Origin: Piscinibacter sp047602365
Lineage (GTDB): Bacteria > Pseudomonadota > Gammaproteobacteria > Burkholderiales > Burkholderiaceae_C
Direction: 5' to 3'
DNA length: 64,000 bases
Assembly: GCA_047602365.1 (NCBI GenBank)
Contig: JASGHM010000002.1
Coordinates: 558,001-622,000 of the forward strand
Every line of letters starts with the position of its first letter. Within the stretch, counting starts at the first letter, position 1. Below the pieces are notes generated by a model. That model was not told where the DNA came from, searched no databases, and saw only the letters and a list, made by a program, of their open reading frames with translations. Positions 46,280 through 56,646 of the stretch are shown piece by piece. The translations under genes and the position numbers were made by a program.

Positions 46280-48904
46280 ATGGCCGCGATAGCGCGCATC
46301 CCTCTTGAAATCGGCCCCGACGGCCCCTGGCCGGCGCTGGCGAACCAGGTCGGGCGCTGGGCCGCGGCGCAGTCCGTGCCGCTGCGCGACGTGGTGTTGC
46401 TGCTGCCGTTCGCGCAGCTGCTGCCGCTGGCCCGGCAGGCGTTCGCACGTGCCGGCGGCTGGCAGCCACGCGTCGAGACCACGCAGACGCTGGCCGCCTC
46501 GCTGGGCCCGGCAGCGCCCGTGCAGGCGCAGCAGCTGAGTTTCGACATGGCGGCCGATCGCCTCGGTGCAGCGCGGCTGCTGCGCGCGCAGGCCACCAGC
46601 GGCGTCTGGGCGCGGCAGGATCCGCGGCGTTTCGAGCGTGCGGTCGACGCCGTCGTGCAGACCGCGCAATCGCTGGCCCGCGCGGCCTTCGCACTGGCGC
46701 CGGCGCAGCGTGCGGCCTACTGGTCGACGGGGCGCGCGCTGCTGGCACCGATCGGCGGGCCGGGCGCGCAGCAGCGCTGGCTGGCTCGCGTCGCGCTCGA
46801 GTGGGCCGCGCAGTGCGACGCGCCAGCCAGCGATCGCCTGTTCGAGCTGCGGCCGGCGGCCTGGATCGTCGTGCAGGCCGGCGGTGCCGATGCGCTCGCG
46901 CAGGCCCTGGCGGCGAACGCGCGGGACCTGCCGGTGCTGATCGTCGATGCCGACGACGCAGTCGCTCGGGCCCTCGTCCAGGCCGAACCACCGGCGCTGG
47001 CGCGCTGTGACGGTTTCGAGGACGAGGCCCAGCGTGCCGCGGCGCGCGTGCTGCAACACCTTGCGCAGGACCAATGGCCGGTGGCGTTGATCGGGCTGGA
47101 CCGCCAGCTGGTGCGCCGCGTGCGCGCGCTGCTCGAGCATGCCCAGGTGCCGCTGGCCGACGAGAACGGCTGGACCTTGTCGACCACGCGCTCCGGCGCG
47201 CAGGTGATGGCGCTGCTGCGTGCCGCCGCGCCGCGCGCCGGCAGCGATGCGCTGTTCGACTGGTTGAAGACGCTGCCGTGCTGGCCCGGGTTGGATCCGA
47301 CCGGAGTGCTGATGCGCGAGCTCGAGCGGCGTTGCCGACGCCTGGGCGTCGCGCGCATCGACCGCGTCGCTGCGCTGCCGCTCGACGGGGCGCTCGCCAC
47401 GCTGCGCGATGCGGTGGTCGCCGCACTGGCACGCCTGCAGGCGGCGCGGCTCGGCGTCGACGAGTGGCTGGCGCGGCTGCGCGAGGTGCTGGAGGCCTGC
47501 GGAGCCTGGGACTCGCTGGCTGCCGACCCCGCCGGCCAGGCGGTGCTGCAGGCCCTGCGCTGGCTGCCCGGCCGAGCGGCCGGTGCCGTGTGGCATGACG
47601 CGACGCGGCAGTCGGTGCTGCGTCTCGACGACTTCGTGGCCTGGGTCGATGCCGTGTTCGAGGGCGAGACCTTCACGCCGCCCGGGCCGCCGGCGGAGCA
47701 GGCACGCGTCGTGGTCACCCCGCTGGCGCGGGCGATGCTGCGCCCTTTCGCCGCCGTGGTCTGTCCAGGCGCGGACGAGCGCCGCCTGGGTGCCGTGCCG
47801 GCTGCGCACCCGCTGCTGTCCGACGCCGAGCTGATCGCGCTGGGCCTGCCGCATCGCGTCGAACGGCTGCAGCGCGAGGGCCTGGCGCTGGCGCAGCTGC
47901 TGGTCCTGCCGCGCGTGAGCTTCCTGCGCCGCCACGTCGACGCCGGTGGCGAGCCGCTGGCCGACAGCCCGCTGTTGCAGCGCCTTGCGCTCGATCTGGC
48001 CGACCGCCGGCAGGTCTTCGCCGACGCGGCCGACGTGCGCGAACGGCGCACGCTGGCGCCGCAAGCGCTGAGCCGGCCCTTGCCGGTGGCGGCCGGGCAG
48101 CTGCCGGCGCGGTTGTCGGCCAGCGCGGTCGAGGCGCTGCGCGATTGCCCCTACCGCTTCTTCGCGCGCCATGTGCTCGGCCTGCGCGAGGACGACGAGC
48201 TGGAGTCCGAACTGGAGAAGCGCGACTATGGCACCTGGCTGCATGCGGTGCTGATGCGCTTCCATGCCGAGCGTGTCGCACCCGGGACGATTGCGGACGA
48301 GTCGGCGCGGCTGCGGGCGGTGGCGGAGGCGGTGCGTGAGCAGATGGCGCTGCCCGACGACCAGTTCCTGCCATTCGCCGCCTCGTTCGCCGGCTTCGTG
48401 CCGCGCTACCTCGTCTGGCTGCACCAGCGCGATGCCGACGGCGCGCGCTGGCTGGCCGGCGAGCGCGAGCTGTCGATCCGCCCCGACGCGCTCGGCGGCG
48501 TGCAACTGGAAGGCCGCATCGATCGCATCGACCGTCTCGGCGAGGGCGGGGCGCTGCAGCTGATCGACTACAAGACCAGCGCGGCACAGACGCTGAAGGA
48601 ACGTGTGCGCCAGCCTTTCGAGGACACGCAGCTGGCCTTCTACGCGGCCTTGCTGGCCGCCGAGGCGGACGGCCCGCTGCAGGCGAGCTATGTGCTGCTC
48701 GACAGCAGCGAGCGCATCGACGAGATCGCCCATCCGGACGTGCAGGTCTCGGCGGCGGTGCTGGTGCGCGAACTCGGCGCCGAGATGGCCCGGCTGCGCG
48801 CCGGCGCGCCGCTGCCGGCGCTCGGCGAGGGCAGCACCTGCGACTTCTGCGAGGCGCGCGGCCTGTGCCGCCGCGACCACTGGCCCGACGGAGCGGGCGC
48901 ATGA
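46280..48904 (+). CDS. addB: AddB-type nuclease subunit of the AddAB recombination complex
   Basis: The 874-residue protein resembles the betaproteobacterial AddB ('probable DNA repair protein'). The helicase-like N-terminal two thirds lacks an obvious intact Walker A. The C-terminal PD-(D/E)xK nuclease domain is clear: GRIDRIDRL and LIDYKTS (about 740-765), and the 4Fe-4S cysteines are traceable at DCPYRFF and in CDFCEARGLC near the end. With AddA it resects double-strand breaks to a Chi-like site for RecA loading. The stop overlaps the addA ATG. Confidence 0.85.
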   Translation: MAAIARIPLEIGPDGPWPALANQVGRWAAAQSVPLRDVVLLLPFAQLLPLARQAFARAGGWQPRVETTQTLAASLGPAAPVQAQQLSFDMAADRLGAARLLRAQATSGVWARQDPRRFERAVDAVVQTAQSLARAAFALAPAQRAAYWSTGRALLAPIGGPGAQQRWLARVALEWAAQCDAPASDRLFELRPAAWIVVQAGGADALAQALAANARDLPVLIVDADDAVARALVQAEPPALARCDGFEDEAQRAAARVLQHLAQDQWPVALIGLDRQLVRRVRALLEHAQVPLADENGWTLSTTRSGAQVMALLRAAAPRAGSDALFDWLKTLPCWPGLDPTGVLMRELERRCRRLGVARIDRVAALPLDGALATLRDAVVAALARLQAARLGVDEWLARLREVLEACGAWDSLAADPAGQAVLQALRWLPGRAAGAVWHDATRQSVLRLDDFVAWVDAVFEGETFTPPGPPAEQARVVVTPLARAMLRPFAAVVCPGADERRLGAVPAAHPLLSDAELIALGLPHRVERLQREGLALAQLLVLPRVSFLRRHVDAGGEPLADSPLLQRLALDLADRRQVFADAADVRERRTLAPQALSRPLPVAAGQLPARLSASAVEALRDCPYRFFARHVLGLREDDELESELEKRDYGTWLHAVLMRFHAERVAPGTIADESARLRAVAEAVREQMALPDDQFLPFAASFAGFVPRYLVWLHQRDADGARWLAGERELSIRPDALGGVQLEGRIDRIDRLGEGGALQLIDYKTSAAQTLKERVRQPFEDTQLAFYAALLAAEADGPLQASYVLLDSSERIDEIAHPDVQVSAAVLVRELGAEMARLRAGAPLPALGEGSTCDFCEARGLCRRDHWPDGAGA

Positions 48905-51900
48905 GCACGCCGGGCGCGGTTCGGCCAAGTGCGAATCCCGCAGCACGCAGTGCGGAGGGCAGTTCGGTGACGCCCGCCTACCGCGCCGATGGTGCCGAGG
49001 TCACGCGCGAGGCCTTCTATGCGCTGGCCTGCGACCCGCGCCGCAGCGTCGTCGTCGAGGCCTGTGCGGGTGCCGGCAAGACCTGGATGCTGGTCTCGCG
49101 CATCCTGCGTGCGCTGCTCGACGGCGCGCAGCCGCAGGAGATCCTGGCCATCACCTTCACGCGCAAGGCCGCCGGCGAGATGCGTGAGCGGCTCGATCAG
49201 TGGCTGGCCACGTTCGCCGATCCGGCCATGGACGACGCGGGGCGCATCGCCGAGTTGCGAGCGCGCGGCGTCGCCGCGGCCGACGCGGCGCGGCTGGCGC
49301 GCGACCTGGGCGGCCTGCAGCGGCGCCTGCTCGAAGCCGGCCGCGCGGTCGAGGTGCGCACCTTCCACGCCTGGTTCGCCCAGCTGCTGAAGGCGGCGCC
49401 CTACGAGCTGCTCGACGAGATCGGCATCGACCCCGACGGCGAGCTGCTGCAGGAGCTGGACGATCACCGCGCCGAGATCCTGCGCCGATTCCATGCCGCG
49501 CTGATCGCCGATCCACCGCGCCGGGCCGACTACGAGGCACTGGTGGCGGCGCGTGGCCGCAGCCAGGCGGCGAAGTGGCTCGACACGGTGCTGGCGCGGC
49601 GTGTCGAGCTGGAACTGGCTGACCGCCACGGCACGCTGGCGGACAGTGTCGCGCCGGCCGTGCCGGAGGGCGCGCCGCCGCCGCTGGCCGAGCTGGGTAC
49701 CGCGCCGTGGCGCGACGATCTGGCGCGCCTGGCCACTGCGTTGCAGGCGCATGCCAACAAGACGCCGCGCAAGGCCGGCGACGCCTTGGCTGGCGCCCTG
49801 GCACTGGGCGAAGCGACGGCATTCTTCTCCGCGGTCTGGGCGGCACTTTTCACCACCACCGGCGAGCCGCGCAAGCTTGGCGACATCGAGGGCCTGGCCG
49901 CCACCCAGCGTGCGCTGGAACTCATCGCCGCCCGCCAGCACCAGCACGAATGCCATCTCGAGCATGCCCGCATGGTGCGGCTGTCGCGCCTGCTGCTGGC
50001 CGGCTACGCGGCCTGGAAGCGTGAGCGTGGCTTCATCGACATGAACGACCTCGAGCAGGGCGCGCTGGCCCTGCTGCGCGATGCGACGCTGTCCGGCTGG
50101 GTGCAGGAGCGGCTGGACGCGCGCATCCGCCACGTGCTGATCGACGAGTTCCAGGACACCAGCCCGCTGCAGTGGCACGCACTGCATGCCTGGCTGGCCG
50201 GTTATGCCGGCGCCGGCGGCGGTGCCAGCGGCCAGCGTGCACCGGCATTGTTCGTCGTCGGCGACCCGAAGCAGAGCATCTACCGCTTCCGCCGCGCCGA
50301 GCCGCGTGTGTTCGGCGCGGTGCGCTCGTTCGTGGTCGAGGCGCTCGATGGCTGCGTGCTCGAATGCGACCACACGCGGCGCAACGTGCCGGCGGTGATC
50401 GAGGCGCTGAACCTGGTGTTCGACCAGGCCCAGTCGGCCGGCGAGATCGGCGGCTACCGAGCGCACACCACCGAGGTGGCCGACGACGGCGAAGCGGCCC
50501 TGCAGGTGCTGCCGCCTGTGCCGCGGCCGCCCGATGCACCGCGCGGCGCCGCAGCCACGGACGAGCCGGCGCATTGGCGCGACAGCCTCACCGAACCGCG
50601 CCACGAGCCCGAGGAGCAGCGCCGCGCCGAGGAGGCGCGCCGGGTGGCGCTGGCGATCCGCGAACAGGTCGATGCCGGCATCGCCCCGGCGCAGGTGATG
50701 GTGCTGTGCCGCAAGCGTGCGCCGCTGCGCCTGCTGGCCGAGGCGCTGAAACACTGTCACGTGCCGCATGTCGCCGTCGACGAAGCTTCGCTGATCGAGG
50801 CCCCCGAGGCGCAGGACCTGGTCGCGCTGCTCGACGCGCTGGTCTCGCCGCAGCACCGACTGTCGCTGGCGCGCGCGCTGCGCAGCCCCTTGTTCGACGC
50901 CAGCGACGACGATCTGCTGGCGCTGGCGCGCCGTGCCGCGCCCGATGGCGACTGGTGGGGGGCGCTGATGGCCTTCGACGACGCCGGCGCGGCGCTGCAG
51001 CGGGCGCGTCGCCTGCTGCCCGGCTGGCAGCAGGCGGCGCGCGAACTGCCGCCGCACGATCTGCTCGACCGTGTCATCGCGCAGGGCGAACTGCGCCAGC
51101 GGCTGGCCGCGCGTGTGCCGGCGGCACAGCGCGCCAGCGCGCTGGCCACGGTCGATGCCTTGCTCGCCCAGGCGCTGGAGCTGGACGGCGGACGTTATGC
51201 GACGCCCTACGGCTTCGTCCGCGCGCTGAAGCGCCGCACGATCACCGTACCGGCGCCCGATCTCGGCGGCGCGGTGCGCCTGCTCACCGTGCACGGCGCG
51301 AAGGGGCTGGAAGCCGATCTGGTGTTCGTGATGGATGCCGATCCCGAGCCGGCGAAACCCGAAGTGGCGACGCTGCTGGTCGACTGGCCGGTGGAAGCCG
51401 AGGCGCCGCGGCGCTGCGCCTTCGTCTACAGCGAAAGCCGCGCACCGGCCGAACTGGCCGAGGCGCTGGTCGAGGAGCAGCGCGCACGCCGCCGCGAAGA
51501 GCTGAACGCGCTGTACGTCTCGATGACGCGGGCACGGCGCCGGCTGGTCTTCAGCGCCACGCAGCCGCGGCCGCGGCAGAACGCGCCGGCGAACTGGTGG
51601 CAACGCGTCGAGGCGCTGGCCAGGCCCTGGCCGTTGCACGACGATGCCGGCCCGGCCGTGCCGGGTCATGCCGACCCGCTGCCGCAGGTGCTGCTGCTGC
51701 CGCACTGGTCGCCGCCGGCGCTGCCGGCCGTCGCCGCGGCGCGCGAGGACAGTGCTGCCGCGCGGCTGGGCCAGGCGGTGCACCGGGTGCTCGAGTGGCA
51801 GGGCGCTCGCGGCGAGCCGCTGGCGACGCTGGTGGCGGGCGCGGCGGCCGAGTTCGGCGCGCCGTCGGAGGAGGTCGGCCGCATCGCGGCACGCATCCTG

Positions 51901-52197
51901 GCCCACCCGGACTGCGCGCGTTTCTTCGGTGGCGCCGCGTTGCGCTGGGCCGGCAACGAGGTGCCGGTGGCGCTGGACGGTGCCGTGCTGCGCATCGACC
52001 GCCTGGTCCGCCTGGACGACGACGGTGCCGACACCTGGTGGGTGCTGGACTACAAGCTGCAGCACCGCCCCGAGGAACTGGACGCCTACCGCGCCCAGCT
52101 CGCGGCCTACCGCCGTGCCGTCGCCCAGGCCCAGCCGGGCGCCCGGGTGCGCAGCGCCTTCATCGCCGGCGACGGCCGGCTGATCGAATCGGCCTGA
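48901..52197 (+). CDS. addA: AddA-type UvrD-like helicase-nuclease
   Basis: The 1098-residue protein starts at ATG 48901, overlapping addB by 4 bp. Superfamily 1A motifs are intact: Walker A EACAGAGKTWML (about 54-65), motif Ia ITFTRKAAGEMRERL, Walker B LIDEFQDTSPLQW, motif III VGDPKQSIYRFRRAE, motif V LTVHGAKGLEAD and motif VI LYVSMTRARRRL. The C-terminal nuclease ends with RIDRLV and WVLDYKLQ. It replaces RecBCD in double-strand-break repair. Confidence 0.9.
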   Translation: MSTPGAVRPSANPAARSAEGSSVTPAYRADGAEVTREAFYALACDPRRSVVVEACAGAGKTWMLVSRILRALLDGAQPQEILAITFTRKAAGEMRERLDQWLATFADPAMDDAGRIAELRARGVAAADAARLARDLGGLQRRLLEAGRAVEVRTFHAWFAQLLKAAPYELLDEIGIDPDGELLQELDDHRAEILRRFHAALIADPPRRADYEALVAARGRSQAAKWLDTVLARRVELELADRHGTLADSVAPAVPEGAPPPLAELGTAPWRDDLARLATALQAHANKTPRKAGDALAGALALGEATAFFSAVWAALFTTTGEPRKLGDIEGLAATQRALELIAARQHQHECHLEHARMVRLSRLLLAGYAAWKRERGFIDMNDLEQGALALLRDATLSGWVQERLDARIRHVLIDEFQDTSPLQWHALHAWLAGYAGAGGGASGQRAPALFVVGDPKQSIYRFRRAEPRVFGAVRSFVVEALDGCVLECDHTRRNVPAVIEALNLVFDQAQSAGEIGGYRAHTTEVADDGEAALQVLPPVPRPPDAPRGAAATDEPAHWRDSLTEPRHEPEEQRRAEEARRVALAIREQVDAGIAPAQVMVLCRKRAPLRLLAEALKHCHVPHVAVDEASLIEAPEAQDLVALLDALVSPQHRLSLARALRSPLFDASDDDLLALARRAAPDGDWWGALMAFDDAGAALQRARRLLPGWQQAARELPPHDLLDRVIAQGELRQRLAARVPAAQRASALATVDALLAQALELDGGRYATPYGFVRALKRRTITVPAPDLGGAVRLLTVHGAKGLEADLVFVMDADPEPAKPEVATLLVDWPVEAEAPRRCAFVYSESRAPAELAEALVEEQRARRREELNALYVSMTRARRRLVFSATQPRPRQNAPANWWQRVEALARPWPLHDDAGPAVPGHADPLPQVLLLPHWSPPALPAVAAAREDSAAARLGQAVHRVLEWQGARGEPLATLVAGAAAEFGAPSEEVGRIAARILAHPDCARFFGGAALRWAGNEVPVALDGAVLRIDRLVRLDDDGADTWWVLDYKLQHRPEELDAYRAQLAAYRRAVAQAQPGARVRSAFIAGDGRLIESA

Positions 52198-52335
52198 ACC
52201 GTGGCGGCGCCCGGGGCACGCGAAAGCGGTTCCGGCGTGGCGAAGCGCACGATTGAGGGGCTTTCGGGCCACTGATCGTCGATTCGCACCCTGCCGGCGT
52301 CGCTTCCAATCATCGGACGTCACTCCCTTCGCCCG

Positions 52336-54162
52336 ATGGCCCCGCCCGTCCCGCCCGCCACCGCCGCCGCCCGCTCCAGCCCGACACGCGCCTTCGGCCG
52401 CTTCGAGCTGCGCCAGTTGCTGGGCAAGAGCCTGGGCACGATGGCCTGGCTGGCCTTCGATCCGCGCCTGGGCCAGGAGGTGATGCTGACGCTGCCGCGT
52501 GTGCAGCCGGCCGACGCCGAGGCACTCGAACTGCGCCTGCGCGAGATGAAGCAGGCTGCGCGGCTCAACCACCCGAACCTCGCGCATGTGGTCGAGATCG
52601 GCGTGCAGGACCACTGGCCCTATGTCGCCTGCGACCGCGCCCTGGGCGTCACGCTGGGCGAATGGCTGGCGGCGCAGCCGCGTTCCACGCCGATGGACCT
52701 GGTCGGCCTGCTGTGCCAGGCGCTGCAGGGCCTGGCCTTCGCGCACGACTCGGGGGTCGTGCATGGCGACCTGCAGTTGCACACCGTGCTGGTCAGCCCG
52801 CAGGGGCAGGCCCGTGTCGCGGCACTGGCCGCCCTGGACATCGCTGCCGCCATGCCTGCCGGCACGTCTTCGGGCGAGCGCGCTGCGGTGCTGGACGGCG
52901 GCGCGCTGCGTGCCCAGCGCGACGGCGCGCAGCGCGACGTGCTGGCCTGCGGCCTGCTGCTGCACCAGCTGCTCGCCGGCGCGCCGGTGCTCGACGAACC
53001 CGATATCGCGGCGGTCATCGCCCGCATGGCGCCGCAGGGGCGCGACCTGGTGCGCCTGCCCTGGTCGACGCCGCAGCCGGTGCCCGAGGGCCTGCGTGCC
53101 ATCGCCAACCGCTGCACCGCGACCCAGGAGCGCCAGCGCTACCACAGCGCCCGCACGCTGCTGCGTGCGCTGGAGGGCTGGCGCGAGGTCGAGGCCAAGG
53201 GGCAGGGCGATCCGATCGCGTTGCTGATCGACCGCCTGCGCACCGTCGGCCACCTGCCGGCGCTGCCGGGCATCTCGCGGCGCATCGCGCGGCTGTCGTT
53301 CACCGATACCCAGCGCACCGACGAGATCGCCGAGCAGCTGCTGCAGGACCTGGCGCTCAGCTTCGAGCTGCTGCGCATGGTCAACTCGGCCCAGGTGCGC
53401 GGCACGCAGATGGCCGGCAACGGGCCGGTGCTGACGCTGCGCCGTGCGCTGGCGCTGCTCGGCGTCGACGGCGTGCGTGCTGCCGCCAACGCGCTGCGCC
53501 ACTGGCCCGGGCCGATGAGCGAGGAGGCCGCGGCCACGATGGCGCGGCTGATGAACGTGGTGCGCCTGTGCGGCCACGCGGCGCAGGCGCTGCGCCCGCC
53601 GGGCTACGACGCCGAGGTCGTCTACCTGGTCGCGGTGCTGCAGAACCTCGGCCGCCTGCTGGTGCAGTACCACTTCCCGGAGGAGTCCGAGCAGGTCCGC
53701 CAGCTGATGCAGCCGGTGCCACCGGCGCAGCCGGGCGGCGCGGAGCATCCGGGCATGAGCGAGGAGTCGGCCGCCTACGCGGTGCTCGGCGCCGACATCG
53801 AATCGATAGGCGCCGCCGTGGCGCGCCACTGGGGCCTTGGCGACGAGGTGCAGCACATGATCCGTCGCCTGCCGGTCAACAAGCCGGTGCGCCACCCCGA
53901 CAGCGACGCCGACATGCTGCGTGCCGCCGCCAGCGCGGCCAACGAGGCCGTCGACGCGATGACACGCCTGCCGACGCCGCGCATCGGCGCCGCGCTGGCC
54001 CATGTGGCGCAGCGTTATGCGCGTGTGCTGGAACTGAGCCCGAAGGAACTGCAGGAGGCGCTGCAGGGCGCCCGCGCGTCGCTGAACAGCGGCACGGCCG
54101 CCGCGGCGATGCCGCGCACCGTCACCCAGGGTGGCGAAGGCAGCGCCGGGGTCACCACATGA
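52336..54162 (+). CDS. pseudokinase-HDOD protein
   Basis: The 608-residue protein has a Ser/Thr kinase-like domain (about 20-280) and an HDOD domain (about 295-500). The kinase part is degenerate: the glycine loop reads LGKSLGTMAWL, the ATP lysine (EVAIK in the neighbour) is EVMLT, HRDLKPSN is HGDLQLHT (143-150), and no DFG is present, so it should not phosphorylate. HDOD domains are HD-related signalling domains without catalytic metal site, found in regulators of motility, biofilm and stress. Its layout matches the next gene, so the pair arose by duplication. The start at 52336 (MAPPVPPATAAARS) lacks a strong ribosome-binding site. The stop overlaps the next ATG (ATGA). A 138-bp gap without features precedes it. 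Confidence 0.8.
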   Translation: MAPPVPPATAAARSSPTRAFGRFELRQLLGKSLGTMAWLAFDPRLGQEVMLTLPRVQPADAEALELRLREMKQAARLNHPNLAHVVEIGVQDHWPYVACDRALGVTLGEWLAAQPRSTPMDLVGLLCQALQGLAFAHDSGVVHGDLQLHTVLVSPQGQARVAALAALDIAAAMPAGTSSGERAAVLDGGALRAQRDGAQRDVLACGLLLHQLLAGAPVLDEPDIAAVIARMAPQGRDLVRLPWSTPQPVPEGLRAIANRCTATQERQRYHSARTLLRALEGWREVEAKGQGDPIALLIDRLRTVGHLPALPGISRRIARLSFTDTQRTDEIAEQLLQDLALSFELLRMVNSAQVRGTQMAGNGPVLTLRRALALLGVDGVRAAANALRHWPGPMSEEAAATMARLMNVVRLCGHAAQALRPPGYDAEVVYLVAVLQNLGRLLVQYHFPEESEQVRQLMQPVPPAQPGGAEHPGMSEESAAYAVLGADIESIGAAVARHWGLGDEVQHMIRRLPVNKPVRHPDSDADMLRAAASAANEAVDAMTRLPTPRIGAALAHVAQRYARVLELSPKELQEALQGARASLNSGTAAAAMPRTVTQGGEGSAGVTT

Positions 54163-56600
54163 GCGCCGTGCTGGCCGCCCCTGCCGCCGGCCGTCTCGGC
54201 CGCTTCGAACTGCGCCGTGTGCTCGGCAAGGGCGCACAGGCCAGCGTCTGGCTCGGCTTCGACCCGCGCCTGGAGCGCGAGGTCGCGATCAAGGTGATCA
54301 CCGCCGGTGCCGACGTCGACCCGCAGGACATCACCCACTGGCTGCAGGAGGCGCGCAGCGTCAGCCGCCTGACGCACCCGAACATCGTGCCGGTGTTCGA
54401 GGCCGACGTGCAGGACGGCCGGCCTTACCTGGTGTTCGAGTACGTGCCCGGCCGCACGCTGACCGAGCACCTGCGCGCCCGAGGCAGCCTGCCAGCACAC
54501 GAGGCGCTGGCGCTGATGCTGGGCGTGCTCGACGCGCTGCAGACCGCGCATGCCGCCGGCGTCGTGCACCGCGACCTCAAGCCCTCGAACATCCTGGTCG
54601 ACGGCGGCGGCCGCGCGCGGGTGATGGACTTCGGCATCGCCGCACGGCTGCACGAGGGCCCGCGCATGGCCGGCCAGGGGCTGGTGGTCGGCACGCCGAA
54701 CTACATGTCGCCCGAGGCGACCAAGGGCGCGACGCCGAAGCCGGCGATGGATGTCTTCTCCGCCGGTCTGGTGCTGGTCGAGATGCTCAGCGGCCAGGCG
54801 ATGGTCAAGGACCGCGATCCCTACCGCGCGATGGAGCGCATCGCCCAGCAGGACCTGGCGCTGCCGGCGGAGCTGCCGTCGAGCGTCGACGACAGCCTGC
54901 GCGTGCTGCTGCGCCGTGCGATCGCGCGCGACCCGGCGCAGCGTTTCGGCGACGCTGCCGCGTTTGCCGACGCGCTGCGCCAGTGGATGACGCCGCGCTC
55001 CGGCGAGGCCGAGGCAGCTGCCGGCAACAACGGCACGCTGGAGTTCCTGCTGCGTCGCATGCGCCACAAGAGCGACTTCCCGGCGCTGTCCGACTCGGTG
55101 GCACGCATCCAGCGCATCGCCACCTCCGAGCACGAGAGCCTGGCCAGCCTGTCCAGCGAGATCCTCAAGGACGTCGCGCTGACCAACAAGCTGCTGCGCC
55201 TGGTCAACACCGCCCACTACTCGCATGCCGGCGGCGGCAGCATCAGCACGGTGTCGCGTGCAGTCGCGCTGGTCGGCTTCGCCGGCATCCGCAACATGGC
55301 GCTCAGCCTGGTGCTGCTCGAGCACATGCACGACAAGGGGCATGCCAACAAGCTCAAGGAAGAGTTCCTGCGCGCACTGATGGCCGGCTCGCTGGCCGGC
55401 GAACTGTGCAGCGTGGCCCGCGACGGCGAGGAAGCCTTCATCGGCGCGATGTTCCAGAACCTCGGCCGCCTGCTGACCGAGTACTACTTTCCCGAGGAAG
55501 CCGGGCAGATCCGCAGCATCGTGGCCAGCACGCAGCGCGACGGCGCCTCGCATGCGGCCATCGTGCAGGCCGAGACGGCGGCTTCGATCAGCGTGCTCGG
55601 ACTGAGCTTCGAGGACCTGGGCCTGGGCATCGCGAAGAACTGGGGCCTGCCCGACAACCTGCAGCGCTGCATGCGCCGCCCCGACGGCGAGCCGCCGGCG
55701 CGCGTGCCCGAGAAGCCGGGCGAGCGGCTGCGCTGGCTGGCGCTGGCCGCCAACGAACTGACCGACACGCTGCTGCGCACCGAGGGCGACCCGAGCGCGC
55801 GCCTGGCCAGCGTCGCCGAGCGCCACGCGCGTGGCATCGGCCTGAGCGTGCGCGAGATCCAGTCGGCCACCGCTCAGGCTCGCCAGCGGCTGGCGCAGGC
55901 GGCGCAGGCGATGAACCTGCAGGTGGCCAGCGGCTCGCCGGCGCGGCGCCTGCTGGCGACCATCGTGGTCGACCCGCCGGCCAGCGCCGCCGACGCCGAC
56001 TCGCTGACGCCGCACAGCCTGCAGGCCACCGTGGCCGCTTTCGAGGCGACGCGCGTCGAGGCACCGAAGGCCGAGCCGGCGCGCGAGAACGCCGCCGAGG
56101 TGCTGGCCGCCGGCATCGCCGACATCACCAACTCGATGGTCGACAGCTTCAAGCTCAACGAAGTGCTGCGCATGATCCTCGAGACCATGTTCCGCGCGCT
56201 GGGCTTCCGCCGCATCGTGTTCTGCCTGCGCGACGCCAAGACCGAGACGCTGACCGGCCGCTTCGGCCTGGGCGAGGGTGTCGAGGCGGTGGCGGCGCAG
56301 TTCAAGGTGCCGCTGAAGGGCGGCACCGACCTGTTCGCCGCGGTCTGCGCCAAGGGCGCCGACACGCTGATCAGCGATGCCACCGTGGCCAGCATCGAGG
56401 CTCGCCTGCCGGCCTGGTACCGCAGCGGGGTGCGCGCACCGGCCTTCCTGCTGCTGCCGCTGATGATCAAGGGTGCGCCGTTCGCGCTGATCTACGCCGA
56501 CAAGGCGGTGCCGGGCGGCATCGAACTCGGCGAGAAGGAACTGTCGCTGCTGCGCACCTTGCGCAATCAGGCCGTGATGGCCTTCAAGCAAGCCAGTTGA
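54159..56600 (+). CDS. Ser/Thr protein kinase with HDOD and GAF domains
   Basis: This 813-residue, apparently cytoplasmic protein combines an intact Hanks-type kinase (about 15-280), an HDOD domain (about 290-500) and a GAF domain (about 640-810). Kinase residues are present: glycine loop LGKGAQASV, Lys45, HRDLKPSNIL (His137, Asp139), DFG 157-159 and GTPNYMSPEA. There is no membrane helix, unlike PknB-type kinases. GAF domains bind small ligands, so the protein could couple a cytoplasmic signal to phosphorylation. It starts at ATG 54159, overlapping the pseudokinase gene by 4 bp, so co-translation and a physical kinase/pseudokinase complex are plausible. Substrates are unknown. Confidence 0.85.
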   Translation: MSAVLAAPAAGRLGRFELRRVLGKGAQASVWLGFDPRLEREVAIKVITAGADVDPQDITHWLQEARSVSRLTHPNIVPVFEADVQDGRPYLVFEYVPGRTLTEHLRARGSLPAHEALALMLGVLDALQTAHAAGVVHRDLKPSNILVDGGGRARVMDFGIAARLHEGPRMAGQGLVVGTPNYMSPEATKGATPKPAMDVFSAGLVLVEMLSGQAMVKDRDPYRAMERIAQQDLALPAELPSSVDDSLRVLLRRAIARDPAQRFGDAAAFADALRQWMTPRSGEAEAAAGNNGTLEFLLRRMRHKSDFPALSDSVARIQRIATSEHESLASLSSEILKDVALTNKLLRLVNTAHYSHAGGGSISTVSRAVALVGFAGIRNMALSLVLLEHMHDKGHANKLKEEFLRALMAGSLAGELCSVARDGEEAFIGAMFQNLGRLLTEYYFPEEAGQIRSIVASTQRDGASHAAIVQAETAASISVLGLSFEDLGLGIAKNWGLPDNLQRCMRRPDGEPPARVPEKPGERLRWLALAANELTDTLLRTEGDPSARLASVAERHARGIGLSVREIQSATAQARQRLAQAAQAMNLQVASGSPARRLLATIVVDPPASAADADSLTPHSLQATVAAFEATRVEAPKAEPARENAAEVLAAGIADITNSMVDSFKLNEVLRMILETMFRALGFRRIVFCLRDAKTETLTGRFGLGEGVEAVAAQFKVPLKGGTDLFAAVCAKGADTLISDATVASIEARLPAWYRSGVRAPAFLLLPLMIKGAPFALIYADKAVPGGIELGEKELSLLRTLRNQAVMAFKQAS

Positions 56601-56646
56601 TGTAAGCACCGGCGGTGCGCCGAGTTCGTTCTGGCTGAGTGGGTGA

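Noticed and set aside
48688..54237. An 1849-codon open frame on the minus strand
   Set aside because: It runs antisense to addA and the pseudokinase gene, is rich in arginine, glutamine and histidine, and matches no family; high GC content suppresses stops.
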